Shown here one piece after another: positions 34,285 through 43,000 of a DNA stretch of 64,000 nt (its first letter is position 1; each line of letters starts with the position of its first letter). The DNA comes from an uncultured Bacilli bacterium (GTDB lineage Bacteria > Bacillota_I > Bacilli_A > RF39 > UBA660). The position numbers were made by a program, and so were the translations under genes. The notes below the pieces were generated by a model. That model made no database searches. It was not told the origin of the DNA and saw nothing but the letters and a program-made list of their open reading frames with translations. Where the stretch lies: positions 186,001 to 250,000 of the forward strand of contig CAKOHG010000001.1 of assembly GCA_934085565.1 (NCBI GenBank), written 5' to 3'.

Positions 34285-36040
34285 TTTTCTTCTCCTCTCT
34301 TACTCTGATACCGAGTTCTTTTAATTGTGTTTCAGTAAGACTACTTGGGGAACCCATTAAGTTATCCATACCAGTCGTACTTGTTGGAAATGCTTGTACT
34401 TCTCTTAAATTTGGTTCATCTAAAAGAAGCATCAATATCCGGTCAATTCCTGGAGCCATTCCTCCATGAGGAGGACAACCATATTGGAAAGCTGTATAAA
34501 TCGAATTAAATTTTTCTTTGACTTCTTCTTTAGTATAACCAACAACTTCAAAGCCTTTTACTAAACTTTCTAAATCGTGGTTTCTTATCGCCCCAGAAGC
34601 CATTTCAAAACCATTACAAACAAAATCATATTGATACGCTAAGATATCTAAAACATCTTTTTGTTCATAATCTTTAATACCATGATGAGGAAGACTAAAT
34701 GGATTATGACAAAAATCAATCTTTTTCTTTTCCTCGTCATATTCAAACATTGGGAAATCTTTAACAATACAAAGTTCTAATTTATTTTTATCAATTAAAG
34801 CACATTTTTCACCAAGATAAATACGAATTAAACTCGCGTATTTTAAAGCTAATTTAAGGTTTCGATTAGCGATGAAAAATAACACGGAATTAGGCTTCAT
34901 TTGACACTCAGAAATCAAATTTTTTCGTTCTTCTTCACTTAAAAATTTATCAATAGGTCCTTTTAAGGTATTATCACTCGTTAAAGTAAGATAACCAATA
35001 CCAGGCATTCCAATAGAGCTTGCATAATCTACGATTTCATTAAACCAACTATTTGATTTATCCCCAATATCAGAAACTAAAATAGCTTTAATATAACTTT
35101 TTTGAAAAGGTTTAAAAGTCGTATCTTTTAAAATATCGGTAATATCTTTAATAAGTAAAGGATTTCTTAAATCAGGTTTATCTGTTCCATAATTATCCAT
35201 AGCTTCTTTGTAAGTTAATCTTCTAAAAGGTTTAGGGCTTACTTCTTTTTTAGAAAACTTTGTAAAGACATCATAGAAAACATCTTCTCCTAAAGAAAGA
35301 ACATCTTCTTCGGTCACATAACTCATTTCCATATCCAGTTGATAAAATTCTAGCGTTCTATCTCGTCTTGTATCTTCATCTCGAAAGCATGGTGCTATTT
35401 GAAAATATTTAGAAATGCCCCCAACCATTAAAAGTTCTTTATATATTTGAGGAGCTTGAGGTAAGGCATAAAATTTACCTTTAAAGTTTCTTGATGGAAC
35501 TACAAAGTCTCTAGCACCTTCTGGACTAGAAGCTGTTAAAATAGGAGTTTGAACTTCCGTGAAGCCTAAATCATACATTTTGTTACGTAGAAAATGTAAG
35601 ACATCACTACGTAATTTAAAATTCTTTTGCACTTCTTTGTTACGTAAATCTAAGTAACGATACTTTAATCTCGTATCTTCACTTACTTTTTTGCTTGTTC
35701 TAATATCAAATGGTAAAACACTTAAAGAACGACTTAAAACTTCTAAAGAAGAAACAAGAAGTTCTATTTCACCTGTTTTTAGTTTAGAGTTATAAGTTTC
35801 TTCACTACGATGGCGAATAACCCCATTTACTTTAATAACACTTTCTTTACTTAGATGGGCAAACATCGTATCATCATTAGAAACAATTTGTAAAGTATCC
35901 GTAGTGTCACGAAGATCTAAGAATAAGACACCGCCATGATCACGAATATTTTCAATCCAACCACTCACGGTAATCGTCTTACCAATATCTTCTTTTTTTA
36001 AGTCTTTGATTTCACAATCACGATAAATATTTTCTTTCAT
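34277..36040 (-). CDS. aspS: Aspartyl-tRNA synthetase
   Basis: Class II bacterial-type AspRS: OB-fold domain (VSGWIENIRDHGGVLFLDLRD), motif 2 region (FRDEDTRRDRTLEFYQLDMEM), bacterial GAD insertion domain, and motif 3 GMAPGIDRILMLL. 587 residues from the ATG at 36040, which has AAAGG six bases upstream; the ATG at 36046 is too close to that site. Head of aspS-gatC-gatA-gatB, five bases after asnS. Confidence 0.96.
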   Translation of the reverse strand: MKENIYRDCEIKDLKKEDIGKTITVSGWIENIRDHGGVLFLDLRDTTDTLQIVSNDDTMFAHLSKESVIKVNGVIRHRSEETYNSKLKTGEIELLVSSLEVLSRSLSVLPFDIRTSKKVSEDTRLKYRYLDLRNKEVQKNFKLRSDVLHFLRNKMYDLGFTEVQTPILTASSPEGARDFVVPSRNFKGKFYALPQAPQIYKELLMVGGISKYFQIAPCFRDEDTRRDRTLEFYQLDMEMSYVTEEDVLSLGEDVFYDVFTKFSKKEVSPKPFRRLTYKEAMDNYGTDKPDLRNPLLIKDITDILKDTTFKPFQKSYIKAILVSDIGDKSNSWFNEIVDYASSIGMPGIGYLTLTSDNTLKGPIDKFLSEEERKNLISECQMKPNSVLFFIANRNLKLALKYASLIRIYLGEKCALIDKNKLELCIVKDFPMFEYDEEKKKIDFCHNPFSLPHHGIKDYEQKDVLDILAYQYDFVCNGFEMASGAIRNHDLESLVKGFEVVGYTKEEVKEKFNSIYTAFQYGCPPHGGMAPGIDRILMLLLDEPNLREVQAFPTSTTGMDNLMGSPSSLTETQLKELGIRVREEKKNE

Positions 36041-36051
36041 AAACATCCTTT

Positions 36052-37416
36052 CTAGAATTCACAAGAACCTGGAACTCTTGGGTAAGCGATAACATCACGA
36101 ATATTATCAACTCCTGTTAGATAAATTAAAAGCCTTTCAAAGCCCATACCAAAACCAGAATGAACTACCGTACCGTATTTGCGTAAATCGGTATACCATT
36201 TTAACTCTTCTGTATTCATATGAAGTTCTTCCATACGTTTTAAAAGTTTGTCATAATCTTCTTCTCTTTGACTACCACCCATAAGTTCACCGGATAAAGG
36301 AACTTCTAGGTCTACAGCACGAACAGTTTTACCATCTTCATTTTGTTTCATATAAAAGGCTTTAATATCTTTAGGCCAATCGGTGATGAAAACAGGGCCA
36401 TGGAAATATTCTGTAATAAAGGTTTCATGTTCTTTATGAATATCTTCTCCATATTCTGGTTCAAATTCCCATTTTTGATTAGCATTTTTTAAAATAGTAA
36501 TAACCTCTTCATGAGTAACACGGGTAAAAGTACTTTTAGTTAATGTTTCTAGTTTGTTAATTAAGCCATTAGAAACGAATTTATCTAAGAAAGCTAATTC
36601 ATCTTTGCCATGCTCTAAAACATAAGAAACAATATGTTTTAACATATCTTCTTCAATATCCATTAACTCATCTAAATCACAGAAAGCAATTTCTGGTTCT
36701 ACCATCCAAAATTCTGCGGCATGCGTTTTTGTATTAGAGTTTTCTGCTCTAAAAGTAGGGCCAAAGGTGTAAACTTTTGAAAAAGCGGTGGCAAAAGTTT
36801 CAGCTTCTAGTTGTCCGGATACGGTTAAAGAAGTTTGCTTACCAAAGAAATCTTTTTTATAATCTACTTCTCCTTTTATCTTATCTAAAGGTATTGTTGT
36901 TACTTGAAACATTTCGCCAGCTCCTTCACAGTCTGAAGCGGTAATTAAAGGAGCATTAAAATAAATATAACCTCTTGTTTGAAAGTATTCATGAATGGCA
37001 AAGGCTGCTAAAGAACGAATACGAAAGACTGCTTGAAATAAGTTAGCTCTTGGTCTTAAATGAGCAATACTTCTTAAAAATTCTTTACTATGTTTTTTAG
37101 GTTGTAAAGGATAATCTTTCGCACATTCTCCAAGTAAAGTGATTTTAGTTGCTTTTAATTCAATACTTTGGGTTCCTTCTCCTTTTTTTAAGATGCCTTC
37201 TACTTCAATAGAAGAACCAAAGTTAATGGTATCTACTTCTTTAAAATTTGGTAAAGTCGTATCATAAACAACTTGAAGTTTTTTAATAGAAGTTCCATCT
37301 GATAAATCAATAAAACCAAAGTTAGAACCATGACGATGATTACGAATCCAACCACTCACCTTAATTTCTTTATCTATTAATTTTTCTTCATCTTTATAAA
37401 TATCCATTAAATACAT
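36052..37416 (-). CDS. asnS: Asparaginyl-tRNA synthetase
   Basis: Class II synthetase for asparagine: VSGWIRNHRHGSNFGFIDLSDG OB fold, APLITASDCEGAGEMFQVT, FGPTFRAENSNTKTHAAEFWMVEPE (motif 2) and SGFGMGFERLLIYLTG (motif 3). The 454 residues include the Asn-type SDCEGAGEMF loop, separating it from AspRS. A T-box leader upstream puts the whole asnS-aspS-gatCAB unit under control of uncharged tRNA-Asn. Confidence 0.96.
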   Translation of the reverse strand: MYLMDIYKDEEKLIDKEIKVSGWIRNHRHGSNFGFIDLSDGTSIKKLQVVYDTTLPNFKEVDTINFGSSIEVEGILKKGEGTQSIELKATKITLLGECAKDYPLQPKKHSKEFLRSIAHLRPRANLFQAVFRIRSLAAFAIHEYFQTRGYIYFNAPLITASDCEGAGEMFQVTTIPLDKIKGEVDYKKDFFGKQTSLTVSGQLEAETFATAFSKVYTFGPTFRAENSNTKTHAAEFWMVEPEIAFCDLDELMDIEEDMLKHIVSYVLEHGKDELAFLDKFVSNGLINKLETLTKSTFTRVTHEEVITILKNANQKWEFEPEYGEDIHKEHETFITEYFHGPVFITDWPKDIKAFYMKQNEDGKTVRAVDLEVPLSGELMGGSQREEDYDKLLKRMEELHMNTEELKWYTDLRKYGTVVHSGFGMGFERLLIYLTGVDNIRDVIAYPRVPGSCEF

Positions 37417-37433
37417 TTTTATTCATTCCTTTC

Positions 37434-37665
37434 TTTAAACAAAAAAACCTAAGTAATTCATAAGGACGACTCAAAAAGCCGCGGTGCCACCTTATTTTAC
37501 CTAGGTACTCTCAAAATTAGTTTTATCGGTTCAACCGTCTTAAGGATATAAAGAGTTGTTTTTCAAAAAGTATTATAAAAGCATTTTCACCCATTAGCTC
37601 TCTCTTTGTTATAAATATTCTTTTTTACTCGTCTCTTTCTTAAAAAGATCTTCTTTATTTTAACC
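37434..37665 (-). promoter_or_regulatory. T-box leader of asnS
   Basis: On the minus strand AAGGTGGCACCGCGG (37494-37480) is the canonical T-box antiterminator sequence. It is followed by a terminator helix (CCTAGGTAAAATAAGG against CCTTATGAATTACTTAGG) and a T run at 37447-37441. The upstream stem I region contains GAAAAACAACTC, with AAC (Asn) as the probable specifier codon, matching the downstream gene. Confidence 0.9.
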
Positions 37666-37705
37666 CTTTTTATAAGAAATCGTCAACATTTTTTAAATAA
37701 GTATG

Positions 37706-38122
37706 TTATTTTTTCTCATTTTTCCTTACGATATATAAACTAAATAGACATAATAATAATAAAACTATAATTTCTATCGTTCTATTAGAGGTATCTTCCA
37801 AAATCGTGGGATTTTGAGGATCAATTTTAATAATTCTCTTTTTCCCTATATATAATTTTGAATTAAACAATGCCGGTCTAGTAGCCTCCCATTGTTTTCC
37901 CTTATAATCAAATTGATATACTTCATATTGATGCCAATTTGTTTCAGAAGATGACGTTGTTATATTATACTCTGTTTCAACGCGAATCATTGTAGCAGAC
38001 ACTTTTTCATAATCTTTTGTAATGACGTAACCATTAACTAGCAGAAATAGCATTGTTAAAGTAAGAACTATCAGCATGATTTTGCCAATAATTTGTGCTC
38101 TTTTTTTAGAAATATCATTCAT
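37706..38122 (-). CDS. DUF3592-like two-helix membrane protein
   Basis: A 138-residue protein with membrane helices near residues 13-35 and 111-130 and an extracytoplasmic domain containing YQFDYKGKQWEATRPA, which fits the DUF3592 pattern of short beta domains between two helices. Function unknown. ATG 38122 has AAAGGA upstream; the ATG at 38140 lacks one. The gene lies between the intact asnS T-box and the broken xerC and T-box copies, so it belongs to the rearranged border of the island. Confidence 0.65.
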   Translation of the reverse strand: MNDISKKRAQIIGKIMLIVLTLTMLFLLVNGYVITKDYEKVSATMIRVETEYNITTSSSETNWHQYEVYQFDYKGKQWEATRPALFNSKLYIGKKRIIKIDPQNPTILEDTSNRTIEIIVLLLLCLFSLYIVRKNEKK

Positions 38123-38192
38123 ATGTTTCTTTCCTTTCATCTTTTTAGTGCCTAAATTTTTAATATATTGATTATTTTTTTAAAAATACTAA

Positions 38193-38277
38193 TGCCACAT
38201 CATTTTATTACGATACTCTTCTTGTAAATAAGAATTAGATAAATGAGTATAAATTTATTTGATCCCTAAGTTTTCAT
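38193..38277 (-). pseudogene. Duplicated remnant of the xerC 3' end
   Basis: About 85 bases align without gaps to the 3' end of intact xerC (44507-44591), with 5 differences by my count. The match includes the last codons and a stop codon. Upstream of it the similarity ends abruptly, so only the last ~28 codons are preserved. It is not a functional gene. Confidence 0.9.
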
Positions 38278-38370
38278 ATTCTCGTAATTCTTACGACTAC
38301 TTTTATTTTATCTAAAATTCAAACATTTTTCTAGTGCCATCCTATTCAGAAACATAAATTAAAGAATCAT

Positions 38371-38486
38371 TAAACAAAAAAAACTAAGTAATTTATAAGG
38401 ACGACTAAAAAAACATGGTGCCACCTTATTTTACTTAGGTACTTTCAAAAATATTTTTATTGATTCAAACATCTTGAGGACATAAC
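38371..38486 (-). pseudogene. Decayed copy of the asnS T-box leader
   Basis: About 116 positions align with 37436-37551 with 17 differences or gaps by my count, most of them losses of G or C. The core AAGGTGGCACC is kept but the following CGCGG has become ATG, and the stem I half is not recognisable. No synthetase gene follows. The rest of 38141-38574 has no gene that I can support. The surviving hairpin may act as a terminator for the island operon. Confidence 0.85.
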
Positions 38487-38574
38487 TTTGTCCTCATTAA
38501 AACCTATTTGCTAATTTTATTTTTCATAAACTTTTCTTAATTTCTTTAAGTTTTTGGATTGTATGTTACTCTTA

Positions 38575-39255
38575 TCACTTTTGATACTTAAATATTATTA
38601 TTTTATGATCTATTCTATTATTTTTTATCTTATTCGCTATTTTGGGACCATATATTACTTCAAAACATTTCTTGGCTTCACTATAGGAATTAAAATCAAA
38701 ATATGTATCTATTTGTTTAACAACTGTAAAATCATTAGATAAAATCCAATTATTGTAATCTTTTGTTCTAGTGTTTTCAGTTCTGTCTCTTATTTCCTCA
38801 AACTCACTATTTTCATCATTTTCAATTAATATGATTGTTCCATTAGATTTTAATAATCTCTTTAATTCATTAATACATTTATTTCTTTCATCTAAATCAA
38901 TAATTGTTCCTAACACCCATGAGCAAACTATCAAATCTACTTGATCACTTTCTAAATTAATATTTGATAAATTTGAGCAAATAAATTCTGATGTTTCTTT
39001 TTTTGCTTTAATTTTTGCTTTATCTAATTGCTTTTCTGATAGATCTATTCCAATATATTTTTGAGAATTTTTCTCTAAAACATTTAAAAATTTTCCGGTG
39101 CCACAGCCTGCATCTAAAACTATTTTATTTCTACAAATACTGCTTAAATACTTTTCAACTTTGTTTTCTCCATCCTCAGCGGCACTAAAAATTTCATAAT
39201 AATCATTATCTTCATAGTACGCTTTAGAATTTTTTAAGAGATTTTTTGTATTCAT
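38575..39255 (-). CDS. Class I SAM-dependent methyltransferase of the island operon
   Basis: A 226-residue methyltransferase of the Rossmann type: motif I VLDAGCGTGKFL near residue 46, YIGIDLSEKQL (acidic residue for ribose), motif post I VDLIVCSWVLGTI, and LLKSNGTIILIE. The first 40 residues are variable. The ATG at 39255 has AAAAAGGTG; the gene overlaps the ATP-grasp gene by 32 bases and is last in the operon. Target atom unknown; a peptide or small-molecule N- or O-methylation would be typical. Confidence 0.85.
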   Translation of the reverse strand: MNTKNLLKNSKAYYEDNDYYEIFSAAEDGENKVEKYLSSICRNKIVLDAGCGTGKFLNVLEKNSQKYIGIDLSEKQLDKAKIKAKKETSEFICSNLSNINLESDQVDLIVCSWVLGTIIDLDERNKCINELKRLLKSNGTIILIENDENSEFEEIRDRTENTRTKDYNNWILSNDFTVVKQIDTYFDFNSYSEAKKCFEVIYGPKIANKIKNNRIDHKIIIFKYQK

Positions 39256-40270
39256 TTTCATCACCTTTTTTAATAATTTTTGTCTCTGGATAAATCATAT
39301 CAACTATATATTTAGCAATATTTTGCGATTTACCTATTGCCGGTCTAAAATGCATGTGTATTCCAGGTACTGTATTTATTTCAATTATTCTATAGCTATC
39401 ATCATTTTGTTCTTGTTCTATTGAATTAGTCATATAATCAATTCCAACATACGGAAGACCAGGAAAAGCCTCTAACACTTTCATTCCTATATCAATTACA
39501 TCAGAATGTACTCTATCCGTATAATCTTCACATATCCCACCCATAGCAACATTAGAATTTGGTCTTAAATATATTTTTTCTCCATAATCTGGAATAGTGT
39601 CCATGTTTATACCATTTGATTTAATATATTTATACATTTCTTCATCAATTAATATTTCACATAAGGCGTTTGTTCTTGGATTCATTCTACGATAATTTTC
39701 TATAGCAATTAATTCTTTTATACTATGAATTCCATCGCCAAAAACATGGGCAGGATCTCTGTGCAAAACTGCATAATCCCTATTTTTTGTAATAAACACT
39801 CTATATTCTTTTGCTTCAAAATATTCTTCGATTAACACTTTAGTTTTTTGTCCCTTATTTTGCATTATCTTTTCTATCGCTTTTAACAATTCGCTTTCAG
39901 AAGTGATATTAGTATAAACATCATATCCGTGGGAACCAAAAACTGGTTTTAAGACAACAGGACAATCAAATATTTTAAAAGCTTTTAAAATATAATCAGA
40001 ATCAGTGACATTAAATACTTCACCCATTGGAACACTAATCCCGTTATTTTGTAATATATGTTTTGTAATTCCTTTATCTCCAGCAAGTACTGAGATATTA
40101 TATGGCATTATAGATGAATCTCTATCATATATTAACTCATCATGTCCATTATAAGATGATTTTATTAATTCTAAATTTTCATCTAATATTTCAACGCTTA
40201 TTCCTCTTTTTAACATTTCATATATTAATATTTTTTGGTTAGAATGCAAATTTTTATAAAGATTTTTCAT
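39224..40270 (-). CDS. ATP-grasp ligase, cyanophycin-synthetase/GshF-like
   Basis: A 348-residue stand-alone ATP-grasp enzyme. It shows LAGDKGITKHILQNNGISVP, VVLKPVFGSHGYDVY (ATP Lys and glycine loop), the EEYF hinge, FGDGIHSIKELI, GICEDYTDRVHSD and IIEINTVPGIHMHFRP (Mg2+ Glu/Asn). The order of these motifs resembles the ATP-grasp part of cyanophycin synthetase and GshF, which form amide bonds between a carboxylate and an amino acid. It has no mur-ligase part. It starts one base after the stop of the repeat peptide gene, so the peptide is the natural candidate substrate. Microviridin-type ligases are an alternative comparison. Confidence 0.82.
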   Translation of the reverse strand: MKNLYKNLHSNQKILIYEMLKRGISVEILDENLELIKSSYNGHDELIYDRDSSIMPYNISVLAGDKGITKHILQNNGISVPMGEVFNVTDSDYILKAFKIFDCPVVLKPVFGSHGYDVYTNITSESELLKAIEKIMQNKGQKTKVLIEEYFEAKEYRVFITKNRDYAVLHRDPAHVFGDGIHSIKELIAIENYRRMNPRTNALCEILIDEEMYKYIKSNGINMDTIPDYGEKIYLRPNSNVAMGGICEDYTDRVHSDVIDIGMKVLEAFPGLPYVGIDYMTNSIEQEQNDDSYRIIEINTVPGIHMHFRPAIGKSQNIAKYIVDMIYPETKIIKKGDENEYKKSLKKF

Positions 40271-40271
40271 C

Positions 40272-40733
40272 TTACCATCTGCTTTCACCAGAGTTGTGAC
40301 TTTCACTTGAACTATTATATGATGGATAACTAGAACTAGCATAATTTTTTTTAGGTATTGCAGGTTTTCGAACTAATTTTTTGACACTACTTATAGCATC
40401 ATCTAGTTCACTATTAGATCTTTCTAACATTCTTAATACTTCTTCCTCTTCTGTTCTTCTTTTAGCTTCATCTCTTAATCTTTTTAATTCTTCAATCTTT
40501 TGTTTTCTTTGAGATAACGCTTGATTGATTTTAGGATTATTGGATGCGATATTAAGCATTTCGCTTTCTAATTTTTCTATTAAAGAATCAATATCTTCTA
40601 AATTATTATATCTGCTATTATTTGACTGTTCTCTAAAATCACGATGACTTTCCCCATCATTTCTACTTTCACTTGAGTTAGACATATATGATGGAGTGTA
40701 TCTACTTTCACTATTATTTCTACTTTCTGACAT
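40272..40733 (-). CDS. Ser-Glu-Ser-Arg repeat protein, candidate precursor or carrier
   Basis: A 153-residue, very hydrophilic protein with no hydrophobic segment. An 11-residue motif S-E-S-[RH]-N-x-[SG]-E-S-[RH]-aromatic/Arg occurs at residues 2-12, 21-31 and 143-153, the last forming the C terminus (ending GESRW). Tyr-Pro-Ser-Tyr stretches precede copies 2 and 3. The centre (about 44-125) is a charged coiled coil. It has the best ribosome site in the operon (AGAGGAGG) and is flanked by modifying enzymes. I infer a modified peptide or amino-acid carrier; there is no leader-cleavage site or transporter to prove it. Confidence 0.8.
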   Translation of the reverse strand: MSESRNNSESRYTPSYMSNSSESRNDGESHRDFREQSNNSRYNNLEDIDSLIEKLESEMLNIASNNPKINQALSQRKQKIEELKRLRDEAKRRTEEEEVLRMLERSNSELDDAISSVKKLVRKPAIPKKNYASSSYPSYNSSSESHNSGESRW

Positions 40734-40734
40734 T

Positions 40735-41559
40735 TTATTTTCCTCCTCTTTCTAAAATTAAAACACCATCTTTTTTATCGTGTATACTTCCTTCTAAAGC
40801 ACTTTTAAATTCGACTCGTCGGAAGTTTGAAAATATTTTTTTAACTTTTCTTAAATCATCTATTTCTGTTCTAGGATTTGAAGTTCCTATGTCATATAAA
40901 TAGGCAAAATATATTGTATTTACTCTATTTTGAAATTTTTTTAATAAATCTCTATACTTTTTTAATTCATCACTGCGATACATCAAGTTTAAGTAGTCAG
41001 ATATATTAGATAAAAACATATAATCAAAATCTTCATCTAATCTCAAATCATTTAAACTTGCATTAATAAATTTAATATTTGTTTCTTTTATCCGCTGTTT
41101 TAATAAATTATATTTATTTTTAGATAAATATAAATTTTGATATAGCTTACTATAAGGATTAAAATATTTTGTAACGAATAATGATGAATTTTTTAATTCA
41201 ATCCCATTATTATTAAATTTTGCCAAATGTTCTATCCAAAAAATTTTACTTTCGTTGGGCATATCTAAATTTAAAATAGTATTATAATTCAAATTCATTT
41301 TGTCTTCAAATAAAAGAAATGATACAAAATCTTCATAAGATAAATTCTTTACAGCGCTAATTTTTAAATCCATATATGGTTTTGTTAACGGATTAATATC
41401 AAATGTTGTTATTTCTGTTGCCCCTTGTAATACGGCATTTAGTATGTGATCAGTTGAACCTGTTACAGTAATAACTTTTTTGTCCGTTAAATCTAGTTCT
41501 TTCATATATCCAGCAATATTCTCAGAAGTAAAAGGATAAATGCTATTAAATCTTTCCAT
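40735..41559 (-). CDS. BtaA/DUF3419-like aminocarboxypropyltransferase homologue
   Basis: A 274-residue Rossmann-fold protein. Its start VITVTGSTDHILNAVLQGATEITTFDINPL followed by LKISAVKNLSYEDFVSFLL closely follows the pattern of BtaA/DUF3419 proteins, which move the 3-amino-3-carboxypropyl group of SAM to a hydroxyl. The Asp-x-Asn-Pro (DINP) motif is typical. It is shorter than BtaA (about 400). In a lipid setting this would make betaine lipids, but here the neighbours suggest a peptide substrate. The ATG at 41559 has AGAGGA; earlier start 41583 overlaps more of the upstream gene. Confidence 0.65.
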   Translation of the reverse strand: MERFNSIYPFTSENIAGYMKELDLTDKKVITVTGSTDHILNAVLQGATEITTFDINPLTKPYMDLKISAVKNLSYEDFVSFLLFEDKMNLNYNTILNLDMPNESKIFWIEHLAKFNNNGIELKNSSLFVTKYFNPYSKLYQNLYLSKNKYNLLKQRIKETNIKFINASLNDLRLDEDFDYMFLSNISDYLNLMYRSDELKKYRDLLKKFQNRVNTIYFAYLYDIGTSNPRTEIDDLRKVKKIFSNFRRVEFKSALEGSIHDKKDGVLILERGGK

Positions 41560-43000
41560 AACATTTTCCTCTATTTTTAGCATCTAAAAATCTTACTAAT
41601 GCTTTATCTTGTTTAATTTCTTCTAAAGAATTATTTCTTAATGATTTAGTTGTTATACATGTCTTATCATTTTCTAATACCCAAGGACATGGACTTACAT
41701 TTCCAAAATTATTTATATATAAAAATCTATCTCCTGCAGGACATTTTTGAACAAAATTAGGTTGTTTTCCAAAATTATAATTAACTGTTATTTGTTTATT
41801 GTATTTTTCTCTTAATTCATCAATTTGAGAAATTAATACTTCATTTGATAATGTTTTAACTAATGTTCTATTTTGTCCTGCAACCGGTTCCATTATTGAA
41901 AAGATTATTTCATCTGCTTCTAAACAAGCGGAATCCAAAATCAAACTTTCTAAATCATATTGATTATCCCTATGTATAACAGAACCTATTCTAACTTTAT
42001 TAACAGATTTTCTTAATGCTTCTAAACCTTTTATAGTTCTTTCGTAAGTATTATTTCCTCTTACTGATTCATGTTCCAATTTATTTCCATCTAAACTAAC
42101 ATGTATCATTTTTAACTTTAACTGATTTAGTAATTCTACTTTTTCAGGAGTGATTAACGAAGCATTAGTTGATATATCTGTAATTAATCTTTCACTTGCA
42201 TATTTTAAAATTTCTAAAATATCTTTTCTTAAAAATGGTTCACCACCAGTTATCTTTAAATGTTTAAAATTATGTAAAACCAATTCATCTATAATATGGT
42301 AACACTCTTTTGTTGTTAGTTCTCCATCAATCTTTTTATTATTACAAGAAAATATGCAATAAGAACAATTATAATTGCATTGGTGTGTAATTTCCCAAAT
42401 TGCTTTACCTTCATTATTTGGTAAAGTAAATTTGCATTCCATATTATTTAAGAATTCATTAATTATGTTTATATCATAACTATTATCAGTATTAATTATT
42501 AAAAAATTATCACTTTGGTATCTTTTTAAATTATCTATTCTTTGAAGTTCAAATCTTTTTAATATATCTTCTTTTGATAAATCACTTGTACTTAATCTTT
42601 TTAATCTTGTTTTATCAGAAGCAGTAACATAGATTATTTTATCAAAATGATTTTGCAAGTTATCATTAAGTATCAAAGCCCAATCCACAATTATTGTTTT
42701 ATTATCAATACAATCTAAATAATTAAATAAATATTTATATAATATTACTTTATATCTTTTCATATATTCTTCATTGCTATAAATATATTTATTCAAAATC
42801 AAAGAATTGATTTCATCATATTCTTTTAATTCAGGTATTACATTTTTCAATTCTGAAACATATAAATCATTTTTGTATAAACTTCTTCTAAAAATATCTA
42901 CATCTACATAAATGTAATCAAGATTATATTTTAAAATATCATGACATATTGTAGTTTTTCCTGATGACATTCCGCCTGTTATCCCTATTAATCTATTCAT
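41546..43000 (-). CDS. Fusion of CoaE-like P-loop kinase with radical SAM/SPASM-like enzyme
   Basis: A 484-residue two-domain protein. Residues 1-185 resemble dephospho-CoA kinase: Walker A ITGGMSSGKTT (7-17), YVDVDIFRRSLY, and the lid-type SDKTRLKRLSTSDLSKEDIL with a FELQ motif. Residues about 200-480 are a radical SAM enzyme with Cys208, Cys212 and Cys215 (CNYNCSYC), KITGGEPF near 250, and a C-terminal cysteine set (CPAGDRF, SPCPW, TCI, KCYGKI) like a reduced SPASM/twitch domain. It overlaps both neighbours by 8-14 bases. I know of no described fusion of these two domains. The kinase half could act on a nucleotide cofactor or be a regulatory NTPase. Confidence 0.85.
   Translation of the reverse strand: MNRLIGITGGMSSGKTTICHDILKYNLDYIYVDVDIFRRSLYKNDLYVSELKNVIPELKEYDEINSLILNKYIYSNEEYMKRYKVILYKYLFNYLDCIDNKTIIVDWALILNDNLQNHFDKIIYVTASDKTRLKRLSTSDLSKEDILKRFELQRIDNLKRYQSDNFLIINTDNSYDINIINEFLNNMECKFTLPNNEGKAIWEITHQCNYNCSYCIFSCNNKKIDGELTTKECYHIIDELVLHNFKHLKITGGEPFLRKDILEILKYASERLITDISTNASLITPEKVELLNQLKLKMIHVSLDGNKLEHESVRGNNTYERTIKGLEALRKSVNKVRIGSVIHRDNQYDLESLILDSACLEADEIIFSIMEPVAGQNRTLVKTLSNEVLISQIDELREKYNKQITVNYNFGKQPNFVQKCPAGDRFLYINNFGNVSPCPWVLENDKTCITTKSLRNNSLEEIKQDKALVRFLDAKNRGKCYGKI

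Noticed and set aside
38554..38742. A + strand hydrophobic frame over the end of the island methyltransferase
   Set aside because: It is the antisense of a Lys/Asn/Ile-rich coding end, without ribosome site or promoter; the methyltransferase frame has clear motifs.
41546..43000. The radical SAM fusion as a sulfatase maturase for the LtaS-like protein
   Set aside because: LtaS-type enzymes use Thr and need no formylglycine, and the gene is 40 kb away in a separate operon.
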